DNA from: CAWEBF01 sp963807235
GTDB lineage: Bacteria > Acidobacteriota > Vicinamibacteria > Vicinamibacterales > UBA2999
Assembly (NCBI GenBank): GCA_963807235.1
Contig: CAWEBF010000003.1
Span: 138,462-202,461, forward strand
Direction of reading: 5' to 3'
Length of the DNA stretch: 64,000 bases
Shown here piece by piece: positions 10,213 to 20,056 of the stretch (positions are counted from its first letter, which is position 1; each line of letters opens with the position of its first letter). Made by a program: the position numbers and the translations under genes. The notes under the pieces are model-generated. The model worked only from the letters and a program-made list of their open reading frames with translations, was not told the origin of the DNA and ran no database searches.

Positions 10213-11685
10213 TCAGAACACGTAGTCCACGCCGATCACCGGCGTGATGCGGTCGCGCAAGCCGGCATCGGTCAGCGGAAAGAGCAGGTTGGCGCTCACG
10301 AGCAGGGTTCGCCACGGGCTGAAGCGAACGCCGGCCGCGCCCAGATAGAGATGGAGGTTCCCGGGCTGGAACTGCAGTTCGGTGTACTCGAACATGAGGG
10401 TCTGGGGCGTGGGCGCCGTCGAACCGCCACCGCCGCCACCGCCACCTCCGCCACTGCCGGCGCCGCCACTGCCGGTGCCGCCGCCCGACAGGGCGTATTC
10501 CAACGCCTTGTCGGCCAGGCTCATCCGCCCCGCGCCGCGCAGCGTCCGGCCAAGGACGTCGAACGACATCGTCATGGCCGGCGAGAGGCCAGGTCGAAGC
10601 CCACCGTTGCGCCGAACTCGTCGGGCAGGGCGACCACGTCACGTAGACCGCCTTTGCTCGAAAACGTGTAGCCGACGTTGGGATGCGGCGCGAACGCGGC
10701 CGCGGTTCATCGACGCGATGCCGAACACCTTCGTCTGCACGCCACCGGTCCCAAGCAGGTTCACCTCGTCGCCGGTCGGCAACGCGTCTCGATGCCCAGC
10801 GCCGAAGGCAACCCGGTGCTGGCCGGGTTGAAGGCGTACTTGGCGCGCACCACGATGTCGCCCAATGCCGGCCGCGACGCCGCCGAGATGGAAAGGTGTT
10901 CTCGTCGTGATTGGCGCCGTCGAACCCGTGCACGGTCGGGTCCTGCGCCGGTCGACAGCCGCTCGAATCCTCGGCGCGGATGCTGGCATCCAGCTCGACG
11001 CGCACGAAAGGCACCGCGACGCCGATGTCGAAGCGATCCGACACGCCGTAGGTGGCAAACACGACCGACGTGTCGCTGACGAGCTCGAGCCCGAGCGTCG
11101 CTTCGATCAAATCGCCTTCGAACGGCGGGGTGAGGCGCGAGCCGTCGGGCACCGGCGTCGCGCCCGAGCCGCGGCTGCAGCAGTCCGGCGTGGCTGCACG
11201 TAGAACCGACCTCGCCGCCACGCAGAGTTCAGTCCTTCCAACGTGTCGTAGACGGCGTGCTGATAGTCCGAAGCCCGCGCTGACCTTGCCGCGGCCGATC
11301 GTCAGCGCGCGCTCGGCGAACGAGGGCCCGAAGCTGTCGCTGCTGCGCGTCAGCGTCCCCAGCGCCGGGTCGATGGTGTAGGTGAAGCCGCCCGACGGCG
11401 AGCCCAGCGGGTAGGTGGACAACATCGTCAACAGTGCGCGGTTGACTTGGCGCGGCACCTCCAGCTGATCCGGCCCGGGCTGAAAGTGGGCGACGTGGTT
11501 CGGCTGATCCGGCAGGTTCGACGGCGCCAGCGTGATCGTGTTGCCGAGCAGCTCGGGCAGGATCGCGGAGAGCGGAGTGCTCTGCGTGCTCTGTGCGTGC
11601 GCAGATACTGCCGAGGCCAAGGCAAGAGCGGCCGCTAGAAGCGCCCTCGTGGAAGCTGGCCAGCGGAGCAGATGGCATTCGCCAT
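10213..11685 (-). CDS. Putative outer-membrane beta-barrel protein, broken by several frameshifts
   Basis: Pieces of one protein lie in all three minus frames. The leader ALLAAALALASAVSAHAQ occurs near 11,600-11,640, followed by ILPELLGNTITLAPSN and GGFTYTIDPALGTLTR. Later pieces read FATYGVSDRFDIGVAVPFV, LGIETRLPTGDEVNLLGTGG, VGFDLASRPAMTMSFDVLG, a poly-Gly stretch of about ten residues, and the end LLFPLTDAGLRDRITPVIGVDYVF. Short amphipathic strands, the repeated GxxxRF and the terminal Phe suggest a barrel of the transporter/MetA-pathway type, but no family is certain. Start at 11,685 (MANAI) is tentative because the leader is in another frame. At least five frame changes are needed; sequence error and true decay cannot be told apart here. 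Confidence 0.5.
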
Positions 11686-11733
11686 GCTACAACCCACCAA
11701 GCGATCATTGGTAGGAGCGTTAGGAGCGTGGCG

Positions 11734-12546
11734 ATGTCACCTGCGTTGCTGATCGCGTGTCTGGCTGATGCGTGCTCCGGCAGTTGCAGCGCCAGGGCGC
11801 GTCCGTCGGCGACGACCGTCGAGCAGGCGGATGCGCTGTTCGCCGGGCCGCGAGGATCTGTCGAAGGCCATTGGAGCGGCGAACTTCTGGGCCAAGAGGC
11901 TTGCGGCCGACGCTGCCGACTTCGAGGCGGGCTGGAAGCTGGCGCGGATCTGCTACTGGCTTGGGGAGCACGTGCCCCCCGCGGAGCGGCGCGGGCGCTT
12001 CGAGCAGGGTATCGAGGCCGGACGCAAGGCTGCCGCGGCGCAACCCAATCGGCCCGAAGGGCATTTCTGGATGGCCGCGAACATGGGTTCGATGGCCGAG
12101 GGCTTCGGCATGCGCGCCGGGCTTCGGTATCGTGGGCCGATCAAAGCCTCACTGGAAAAAGCCCTCGCGATCGATCCCTCCTACCTGAACGGCAGCCCGG
12201 ACCGTGCATTGGGGCGCTGGTATTCAGGGTGCCGGGTCTTTTCGGCGGAAGCGACTCCAAGGCCGTCGAGCATCTGCAGCGCTCGCTGACCTACGCACCC
12301 CAGAGCATCGCCTCGCGCTTCTTCCTGGCCGAGACGTACCTGGAGATGGATCGCCGCGCCGACGCCCGCCGCGAGTTCCAAGCGGTGATCGACGCCCCCT
12401 TCCACCCGGATTGGATTCCGGAGGAGAAAGAGTTCAAGCAGAAAGCCGAGGCTCAGCTCAAGAAGTACGCTGAGCCCGCCGCAGAACGACGAACCACGAA
12501 CCACGAACCGACGAACGAACATCGCGTAGGATCAGGCCCGAGATGA
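11734..12546 (+). CDS. Exported TPR-repeat protein (two frameshifts)
   Basis: ATG at 11,734 gives MSPALLIACLADACSGSC, a short lipoprotein-like leader. After a frame change near 11,840 comes LSKAIGAANFWAKRLAADAADF, then FEQGIEAGRKAAAAQPNRPEG and IKASLEKALAIDPSYLNG. After a second change near 12,200 comes AVEHLQRSLTYAPQS and MDRRADARREFQAVIDAP. The A/L/Y/P spacing is that of tetratricopeptide repeats, which bind partner proteins. The tail ERRTTNHEPTNEHR is a translated heptamer array, so the C-terminus has been extended by repeat growth. The stop overlaps the region just before the next start (12,550), giving a two-gene operon. Partner unknown. Confidence 0.65.
   Translation: MSPALLIACLADACSGSCSARARPSATTVEQADALFAGPRGSVEGHWSGELLGQEACGRRCRLRGGLEAGADLLLAWGARAPRGAARALRAGYRGRTQGCRGATQSARRAFLDGREHGFDGRGLRHARRASVSWADQSLTGKSPRDRSLLPERQPGPCIGALVFRVPGLFGGSDSKAVEHLQRSLTYAPQSIASRFFLAETYLEMDRRADARREFQAVIDAPFHPDWIPEEKEFKQKAEAQLKKYAEPAAERRTTNHEPTNEHRVGSGPR
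12485..12520. repeat. Heptamer array, AACCACG family, inside the end of the TPR gene
   Basis: AACGACG, AACCACG, AACCACG, an 8-bp AACCGACG and a partial unit lie in frame at the 3' end of the TPR gene. It is the complement of the (A/G)GTTCGT family. This is one of the few arrays that is translated. Confidence 0.75.
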
Positions 12547-12549
12547 AGC

Positions 12550-13966
12550 GTGCGTCGGCTCCTCGGCGTCCTGCTGCTCATCACCGCGGGCGCGGCGGGG
12601 GCCGTCGCTCCCGCCCGGTTCGTCCGCTTCGCAGAGGCGCGGCCGATTCTGTCCGAGCTGTCGGGCAGGCTTCCCCCCGAGCTCAATGCGCTCACCCCGG
12701 CCCAGATGGAAAAGGCCTGGCCGGGCTGGATCGAGCGCCACGATCGCGAGGTCCGCGCACGGCTCGATCGAGGCGACGAGGACACGCTCGTCAACTGGAT
12801 GCTCTTCGGCACGTCGTTCACGTCCAGACCGCGCGCGGTGCTGGGCGCCGTCGAATCGGGTGCGGCCGGGGATCGAGAGCTGGTGCTGCGGCGGACGATC
12901 GAGCTGATTTCGGCCCGCCTCGACGATCTGCTGAAGGCGCTGGCCGCCCCCGGTACCGACGAGCGCCGGCTGTTCGCCCGCGCGCTGCTCGAGCGGAAAG
13001 GGCTTCCGCTTCACGACCGTCGCGGGCAGAGAAGCCGCGCGAGAGTACTCTGCGCTCCGCGGTCGTACGCGTGGCCAGCGAACAGGACCAGATCGATCAG
13101 GAACTGGGCGCAACCGCCGGCCGCGACCCGATCGCCGAGTTCGCCCAGCGGTCCCGCCTGTTTCGCACGCGCGGCCTGTCGCTCGATACGTCGCTCGTGA
13201 CCAACTATTCGGTCGAGCGGGCGCTGGCGGCGATGAAAGCACGCGGGCTGCTCGCGCCGGGCGCGTTGAGACGCGTGGCCATCGTCGGTCCTGGACTCGA
13301 TTTCGCGGACAAGGACGTCGGCTTCGACTTCTACCCCCAACAGACGCTGCAGCCGTTTGCCGTGCTCGATGCCCTCGAGCGGCTGGGTCTTGCGCCCTCG
13401 CCCGGCGGTCCCGAGATCGTGCTTCTCGACATCAGCCCGCGGGTCGTCGATCACGTGACCCGGGCCCGAGCCCGGGCCGCCAGCGAACACCGGTTACACG
13501 CTGAACCTGCCGCTGTCCACAGGCACGCCGTGGCTGCCCGAGGTTCGCGCCTACTGGCGTACGTTCGGCGATCGGATCGGCGCGCCCGCACAGGCGCCAG
13601 TGTCGAAGGCGATTGCGGAGTTGGCCGAGCTGAGGGCCGTCCGGGCGCGGCCGTCCGCCGTTCGCCGGATGTCGGTGCTCGACATGAACATCGTGACCGA
13701 ACGCCTCGACGGGGAGCCGTTCGACCTCGTGATTGCCACCAACGTGTTCATCTACTACGACGCGCTCGAACAGGCGCTGGCGATGTCGAACATCGAGGCC
13801 ATGCTCAGGCCGGGCGCCTTCCTGCTTGCGAACGTCTCGGCGCCGAAGCTGAGCGTCGATGACGATGCGCCCGGTCGACACGACGACGACCCTGTACTCG
13901 CGCGCCCCCGGCGCCGGCGAGAGCACCCTCGACTTCATCGTCTGGTACCAGGCACACGCCGGTTGA
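12550..13966 (+). CDS. Exported protein with C-terminal methyltransferase-like domain (about three frameshifts)
   Basis: GTG at 12,550 opens a clear leader (RRLLGVLLLITAGAAGAVA) followed by PARFVRFAEARPILSELSG. The N-terminal part is helical and unrecognised. After a frame change near 13,010-13,050 comes QDQIDQELGATAGRDPIAEF and VERALAAMKARGLLAPG; then VAIVGPGLDFADKDVGFD and EIVLLDISPRVVDHV resemble motif I and II of class I methyltransferases. After ~13,460 the frame changes again to DLVIATNVFIYYDALEQALA and MLRPGAFLLANVS, typical motifs IV-V; the end LDFIVWYQAHAG is in a third frame with stop at 13,966. An exported methyltransferase fold is odd since SAM is cytoplasmic; the domain may have lost catalysis. 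Confidence 0.55.
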
Positions 13967-14096
13967 GCCCGGCTGAATCCGCCGCTCGGATTCGGCCTTG
14001 ACAGGCGGGCGCCCGTACCGCTACGTTGCGCCGATTTCATCCAAACCGGGGACACCGCACGCGGGGGACGCCTGGAAACAGGCAAGGAGGACAGCA

Positions 14097-17000
14097 ATGC
14101 TGAACCTGGTCCAACGAACCACGCGGCCACTGATGGTCCTGTTGGTTTCGTTGCTGTTGCCGTCGGCGGCCTACGCGCAGGCAACGATCACAGGAGTCGT
14201 CAAGGACTCTTCGGGCGGCGTGTTGCCGGGCGCGACGGTGGAAGCCGCCAGCCCTGCGCTGATTGAGAAGGTCCGGTCAGCCGTCACCGACAACAACGGC
14301 CAGTACCGAATCATCGACCTGCGCCCCGGCACCTACTCGGTGACGGTCGCGCTGCAAGGCTTCAACGCCCTCAAGCGCGAAGGTATCGAGCTGTCGGGGA
14401 ACTTCGTCGCGACTGTGAATGTCGATCTGCGGGTCGGCACGCTGGAAGAAACAGTCACGGTGACCGGCGAGTCGCCGGTCGTGGACGTGCAGAGTGCGCG
14501 GACGCAGCAGATCATCGACCGGGACGTGCTGGCCGCGATTCCCTCCTCGCGGAACGTCGCCGGCATCCAGGCGATGATTCCCGGCATGACCGCGTCTGGA
14601 GACTCCGGCGGCATCAACGGGACGATGCAGGGCGGAGCCTCCGCGATCCACGGCGGGCGCGACGAACGATTCGCGGATCTATGCCGATGGCATCAACATG
14701 GGGTGGGCCGGCAGCAGCGGCGGCGGAGGGCAGATGCCGCAGGTGGCCGCCGCCCAGGAAGTTGGTGATGACCCTGGCCGGCGGGCTCGCCGAAGCGGAG
14801 ACGAGCGGAGTGGTCTTCAACGCCGTCCCGCGCGAGGGGTCGAACCGTTTCACCGGCCAGACCAACTACAGCGGCTCGAACGACTCGCTGCAGGGCAGCA
14901 ACTACACCGACGCGCTCAAGAACGCGGGGCTGCGCGCCCCGTTCGAGCTCATCAACGTCTACGACGTCAGCGCCATGTACGGCGGCCGGATTCTGCGGGA
15001 CAAGCTGTGGTTCTACGGAGTCTACCGTCAGGTGGGCGGCGAGCGGACAGTGCCCGGCATGTTCTACAACAAGAACGCCGGCAACCCGAATGCGTGGGCC
15101 GTCGATTTCGACCGGTCCAAGCAGGCGTTCAACAACAGCCTCGAGCGCCAGGCAACGATCCGGTTGACGTGGCAGGCGACACCGCGCAACAAGTTCAGTG
15201 GCCACTGGTCCGAGCAGTACAACGATGCCAACTACGGCCCTGCCGGGGGCACCGCGACGACAACGCCGGAAGCGTCGACCAGGACCTACTACATCCCGTC
15301 CCGTCAGCCTCATGCCAGTTGGCAGTCGCCGATCACGGGCCGGCTGCTGGCCGAGGCGGGCTGGGGGATGTATCAGGCCCGGTACCGGTTCGCGCCACGC
15401 AACGACGGCAGCCACAACCCGGCGATGATTCAGCAGCTCGAGCAGGCCGGCGAGATTCCGGGCCTGTTGTCGCGGATGCCGCGCGCCCCGGGCCAGGGCG
15501 GGTTCACGCACTCGCTGATCGGCAACCTGGCCAGCGTTCGGGCGTCGCTGACCTACGTCACCGGCTCGCACAGCATGAAGTTCGGCTACCAGGGCGGGTT
15601 CGGCAATCCCTCTCAGACCTATCAGAACTACACCCAGGTGGTTCAGGTCCGGACTTTGAACGGCGTTCCCAATCAGCTGACGCAGACGATCATCGGTGGG
15701 GCCCGACACCAAATACGTCCGCAATCTCATCCCGTTGAATCTCTATGCGCAGGACCAGTGGACGACTGGCCGGCTGACCCTGCAGGGCGGTGTTCGGTAC
15801 GACTCGCTTACATCGAACTATCCCGACCAGCGCATCGGCGGACCTGGCTGGCCGTATGCGCCGCAGGAGATCTTCTTCCCGAGCCGGTCAACGCCCGGCT
15901 ATGAGTGGAAGGACCTCACGCCTCGGGTGGGCGTCGCCTACGACCTGTTCGGGAACGGGAAGACGGCGATTCGAGTTCAACATCGGCAAGTATCTGGAAG
16001 CCATCACGGCCAGCAACAACGATCTGGACATGAACCCGATCACTCGAATGGTCGTGAACTCGACACGCGGGTGGACCGACGCGGACAGGGACTTCGTGCC
16101 GGATTGCGATCTCATGAACCGGGGACAGAACGGCGAGTGCGCGCCGCTCGACAACCAGAACCTGGGCCTGCCGGTGTTCACGCGAAACTTCGACCCCGGC
16201 TACGTCGGCGGCTGGGGCACGCGGGCGTACAACTGGTCGATGGGATTCGGCGTGCAGCACGAAGCTGGCGCCGCGAGTCTCGGCGACGGTCACCTACAAT
16301 CGCAACTGGTGGGGCAACTGGTACGTCGTGGACAACCAAGCGACCAGCGCCGCGGACTACACGCCCTACAGCATCCTGGCGCCAACCGATCCGCGGCTCC
16401 CGGGCGGCGGCGGTCAGACGATCAGTGGACTGTACAACCTGGTCCCGGCCAAGGTCGGCCAGGTGAACGAACTGGCGCAATCCTACGAGAACTTCGGAGA
16501 TCAGACAGAGAACTGGCAGGGCATCGACGTATCGGTTGTGGCGCGCCTCCAGAACGGGCTCACGGTGCAGGGGGGCACGAGCACCGGGCGCAGGCTGGCC
16601 GACGGCTGCGGCGTGCGGGCCCAATTGCCGGAGCTGGGCTCGAACGACACGGGACTGGCGACGAACAGCTCCGTGACGGCGAACGTCAACGCGCTCGGCG
16701 GTGGTCCGTACGCCCTTTCGGTGCGGAACCCCTACTGCCGGATCGAGGAACCGTACCGAACGGACTTCCGTGGGCTTGCGTCGTATATCGTCCCGAAGGT
16801 GGAGGTGCAGGTATCCGCGACATGGGCGAGTATCCCCGGGGACTCGCTCCGGGCGGACTACATCGCGACCAATGCGTGGATCGCGGCGGGGCCGCAGCCG
16901 CTCGGGCGACCGCTTACCGGGGCGGCCACTGTCTCGGTGAACCTGATCCCGCCGGCCACGTTGTGGGGCGCGCGGCAAAACAACGTCGACATGCGCGTCG

Positions 17001-17179
17001 CGAAGATCCTCCGCTTCGGGTCGACACGAACGCAGGTCGGGGTTGACGTCTTCAACCTGCTGAACGCCGACACGGTCACGAACTACAATTTCGGGTTCGT
17101 GCCGGGTGGCTCGTGGCTGACGCCGACGGCCATTATTCCGGCGCGGTACGCCAGAATCACCGCGCAGGTGGATTTCTAA
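14097..17179 (+). CDS. TonB-dependent receptor with carboxypeptidase-regulatory-like N-domain (several frameshifts)
   Basis: Large outer-membrane receptor of about 1,027 residues. A perfect AAGGAGG (14,084-14,090) lies 6 nt before ATG 14,097. The leader LMVLLVSLLLPSAAYAQA is followed by ITGVVKDSSGGVLPGATVE and DNNGQYRIIDLRPGTYSVTV, the CarboxypepD_reg-like beta-sandwich, then the plug (LEETVTVTGESPVVDVQSA, IPSSRNVAGIQAMIPG) and barrel. Frame changes near 14,655, 14,765, 15,705, 15,970 and 16,275 are each bridged by obvious barrel sequence, so the protein is probably intact. It ends ARITAQVDF. This OmpA-like TonB class is greatly expanded in acidobacteria and often takes up oligosaccharides or peptides; the substrate here is unknown. 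A terminator follows. Confidence 0.85.
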
Positions 17180-17181
17180 GG

Positions 17182-17216
17182 GGCTCCAGGCTCCGGGCTC
17201 CGGGCTCCAGGCCCGG
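17182..17216. repeat. Heptamer array, GGCTCC(A/G) x4 plus GGCCCGG
   Basis: Five 7-bp units start two bases after the stop codon of the TonB receptor and end just before the terminator hairpin. Confidence 0.85.
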
Positions 17217-17227
17217 AGGCGTAACTG

Positions 17228-17257
17228 AGGCGGGTCCCAGACAACTGGGACCCGCCT
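17228..17257 (+). terminator. Intrinsic terminator
   Basis: AGGCGGGTCCCAG (17,228-17,240) pairs perfectly with CTGGGACCCGCCT (17,245-17,257) around ACAA, and is followed by TTTCC after the stem. It ends the TonB receptor transcript 30 bp before the amidohydrolase start, so that gene needs its own promoter. Confidence 0.85.
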
Positions 17258-17287
17258 TTTCCTTTGGCAGAGAGATAATCGACGGCG

Positions 17288-18628
17288 ATGTCATCGACTC
17301 GAGTGCTCGCGTGCTGCCTGCTCCTCGCTCTCGCGTCCGGGCTGAACGCGGGCGCACAGCGCGGACGCGGCGCGGCCATCTGGTTCGAGGGGGCGCGGCT
17401 CATCGCCGGGGACGGGAGCGCACCGATCGAGAATGCCGCCTTCCTCGTGGAGGGTGACGCATTTGCCTGGATCGGGAAGCAGGGCCAGCGTCAGCCGCCG
17501 CAGGGCGCCATTCGCGTGGACCTGTCAGGCAAGACCGTGATGCCGTCGCTCATCGACGGTCACAACCATATCGGGCTCGTCAACGAAAAGGACGGGAGCA
17601 ACAGCAAGGCGAATTACAGACGCGAAAACCTCATCGATCAGCTGGAGCGGTACGCCTACTACGGTGTGGCGGCCGCACTGAGCATGGGGCTCGAAGCGGA
17701 TCAAGAACTCGCGTACCAGTTGCGTGACGAGGTGATCCCGAATGCCGCCCGCTTCCTGACGGTGGGGAAGGGGATCGCAGCCACTCCGATCGCTGGTCCT
17801 ACCGGTGAACCCCGCCTGGGCATTCCATACGGCGCGCGATCGGAAAAAGAGGGGCGCGATCACGTCAAGGAACTGCGCGCGCGCGGCGTGCGGTTCGTCA
17901 AAATCTGGGTGGACGATCGAAACGGGGATGTCCCGAAGCTCCAGTCGAACGTCTATCGCGCCATCATCGCCGAAGCGCATTCGAGCGGCATGGAGGTGCT
18001 GGCCCATCTCAGTCGAACGTCGGGGCTGGCCGACGCCAAGGACCTGTTGCAGGCAGGCGTGGACGGCTTCGTGCATCTGGTCCGCGATCGCGACGTGGAC
18101 AACGAGTATCTGATGGCGGTGAAGGCACACCCGAAAGTGTGGACGGGCCCGAACATGCCGGTTCCCCCTACGCGCGACACGATCGCGTCCCTGGCTGAGA
18201 CGCTACCCGTGAAACAGATCGAGGGCATGCGCGCGCAGCTGGCTCAGCTCGAGGCGAAGGGCAACCCGCCCAACGAGCTCTTCGAGCTTCACTGCCGCAA
18301 CCTGAGAAAGATCCACGACGCCGGGATGGTGATCGGCATGGGCACCGATGGCACCGGCGACGGCTTCGGCGCTCACGAGCAGATCGAGGCGTACACCCGC
18401 TGCGGCATGACGGCGATGCAGGCGATCGTCGCCGCGACGGGCACGAACGCGAGGATTCTCCACCTGGATCGCATGGGAACCCTCGCGGCGGGAAAGAGCG
18501 CCGATTTCAACGTGCTGGACGCGAACCCGCTGGAGAACATCACGAACACGCGCCGTATCTCGAGGGTCTACTCGAGAGGCAAGGAAGTCGATCGTTCAGC
18601 TCTCAGGGCACGGTTCGTTGGTCGTTAG
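17288..18628 (+). CDS. Exported metal-dependent amidohydrolase
   Basis: 446-residue member of the amidohydrolase superfamily (imidazolonepropionase/prolidase-like branch). Leader STRVLACCLLLALASGLNAG, then AIWFEGARLIAGDGSAPIEN (the N-terminal beta-sandwich typical for the family). The metal HxH is in MPSLIDGHNHIG; further ligands are the His of LAHLSRTSG and FVHLVRDRD and the Asp of GMGTDGTGDG. The end AAGKSADFNVLDANPLENI is the usual closing strand. No frameshift. The substrate is likely a peptide, cyclic amide or ester outside the cytoplasm; not resolvable. Its last codons (FVGR, stop) are made of heptamer repeat sequence, so the C-terminus may have shifted by repeat growth. Confidence 0.85.
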   Translation: MSSTRVLACCLLLALASGLNAGAQRGRGAAIWFEGARLIAGDGSAPIENAAFLVEGDAFAWIGKQGQRQPPQGAIRVDLSGKTVMPSLIDGHNHIGLVNEKDGSNSKANYRRENLIDQLERYAYYGVAAALSMGLEADQELAYQLRDEVIPNAARFLTVGKGIAATPIAGPTGEPRLGIPYGARSEKEGRDHVKELRARGVRFVKIWVDDRNGDVPKLQSNVYRAIIAEAHSSGMEVLAHLSRTSGLADAKDLLQAGVDGFVHLVRDRDVDNEYLMAVKAHPKVWTGPNMPVPPTRDTIASLAETLPVKQIEGMRAQLAQLEAKGNPPNELFELHCRNLRKIHDAGMVIGMGTDGTGDGFGAHEQIEAYTRCGMTAMQAIVAATGTNARILHLDRMGTLAAGKSADFNVLDANPLENITNTRRISRVYSRGKEVDRSALRARFVGR

Positions 18629-18652
18629 TCGTAAGTCGAGTCGAAAGTCGTT
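18612..18652. repeat. Heptamer array, GGTTCGT/AAGTCGA family
   Basis: About five to six degenerate 7-bp units run across the stop codon of the amidohydrolase into the convergent junction with the next propeller gene. Confidence 0.75.
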
Positions 18653-18657
18653 ACCCC

Positions 18658-18693
18658 TAGCTACGAACTACGACACTGACGAACGACGAGTCG
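18658..18693. repeat. Inverted heptamer array facing the previous one
   Basis: CTACGAA, CTACGAC, then ACGACGA-type units are the reverse complement of the (A/G)GTTCGT family. With the array at 18,612 they form a tail-to-tail pair in the middle of a convergent junction and could fold into an imperfect stem. Confidence 0.7.
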
Positions 18694-18695
18694 CG

Positions 18696-19928
18696 CTAGC
18701 CGACAGTCCAGAGCGTGAGATTCGATACGTCTTTCACGAAAATCCGGTTGCCGGAGATCGCCGGCTGCGTCCACGTTTCGCTATCGGCCACCTTGTAGCG
18801 CTTGATCGCCTCGAACATCGCGCTGTTGCCGCGCGCGACCAGCAGCTCGCCGTCGTCCTCGAGGAAGAACACGACGTTGCCGGCCTTGGCCACGGCCGCG
18901 TTGCCGCCCTGGCGCGGTTCGGACAGCCACAGCGTCTTGCCGGTGGTGGCGTCCACGCTGTAATACTGCCCGGAGTTGCGCGACGACATTCCGATCAGGG
19001 CGTTGCCGACGATCACCGGGTTGGTGAACCGCAGCTGGCTGTCGGTGTTCTCCCACAGCGTCTCGGTGGTCCACTGGTTGTTCCGCCGCGCCACGGCGAA
19101 GGCCACGGTGGGCCCGCCGTTCCCGGACACGATCACCGACTGGCCGTGCACCACCGGCGTCATCCCGTTCGTGAAGTTCGCGCTCACAAACGGGCGCTCC
19201 CACAGCAGCGCGCCGTTGGCCAGGTCCACGCCGACCACCTTCCCCTGGGTGATGGTGACGAGCTGTCTCGTGCCACCCAGTTCCGCGATCATCGGCGAAC
19301 CGTAGCCCGGGCCGTCGCCGTCCCAGCTCCAACGCACGTTGCCGGTGGCGGCGTCGAACGCGGTCAGCGCGCCTTTCATGTGACCGCCGACGTGAAAGAT
19401 GACCGAGCTGCCCTCGACGATGGGCGAGAACGAATGGGTGGTGTACATCGGCAGCGGCTCGGACCCCGGCTTCTGCCACAGCTGCTTGCCGCTGGCGGCA
19501 TCCCACGCGGTCACGATCCCCGTCATGCCGATGCTGTAGAGGCGCCCGTTTGCGAAGACCGGCGTTGACTTGGGTCCGGCCCCGTGCCGTGTCGTCGCGG
19601 AGTGCATCGTGAAGGCGGCCGGATACCCCGTGCGCCACAGCACCTTGCCGCTGGCGGCGTCGAGCGCCTGCATGGTTTCCTGGTCGTTCAGCCGCGCGAA
19701 CACGTAGACGCGGTTGCCGACCAGAATCGGCGTCGCGTACCCCGTGCCGACCTCGACCTTCCAGCGCTGCGTCAGCTGCTCGGGCCAGGCACGAGGTTCG
19801 GTGAAGCTGGCCACCGCGCCGTCCCGGCTCGGCCCCCTCCACTGCGTGTAGTCGCCACCCTGCCCATGGCCCACCACGGCGCTGCCCAGCAACACGACCG
19901 TCACACCCGCAAGTCTCGCCAGATTCAT
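18696..19928 (-). CDS. Exported PQQ-like beta-propeller protein
   Basis: About 410 residues. ATG 19,928 gives the leader NLARLAGVTVVLLGSAVVGH; a GTG at 19,943 would add five residues but lacks the direct basic start. The mature part begins DYTQWRGPSRDGAVASF, the WRGP-x-R-DG start typical of acidobacterial secreted propellers. Blades include DAASGKVLWRTG, DAASGKQLWQKPG, DAATGNVRWSWDG and DATTGKTLWLSEP. It is transcribed divergently from the next propeller gene (20,057) across about 130 bp, and their starts are alike, so the pair may be jointly controlled. No catalytic motif was seen; binding or scaffold role possible. Confidence 0.8.
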   Translation of the reverse strand: MNLARLAGVTVVLLGSAVVGHGQGGDYTQWRGPSRDGAVASFTEPRAWPEQLTQRWKVEVGTGYATPILVGNRVYVFARLNDQETMQALDAASGKVLWRTGYPAAFTMHSATTRHGAGPKSTPVFANGRLYSIGMTGIVTAWDAASGKQLWQKPGSEPLPMYTTHSFSPIVEGSSVIFHVGGHMKGALTAFDAATGNVRWSWDGDGPGYGSPMIAELGGTRQLVTITQGKVVGVDLANGALLWERPFVSANFTNGMTPVVHGQSVIVSGNGGPTVAFAVARRNNQWTTETLWENTDSQLRFTNPVIVGNALIGMSSRNSGQYYSVDATTGKTLWLSEPRQGGNAAVAKAGNVVFFLEDDGELLVARGNSAMFEAIKRYKVADSETWTQPAISGNRIFVKDVSNLTLWTVG

Positions 19929-20056
19929 AGTGATGTCCCCCACGTCGGAATTGACCGTATCCTACAACGGCTGGCGAGATTCAGCCCGCTAGCCGTTGTA
20001 GGCAGTGTCTTTTCGCCCGCAGTTCGTGCGGGCGGAGAAATCAACTGGGGGCCCCA

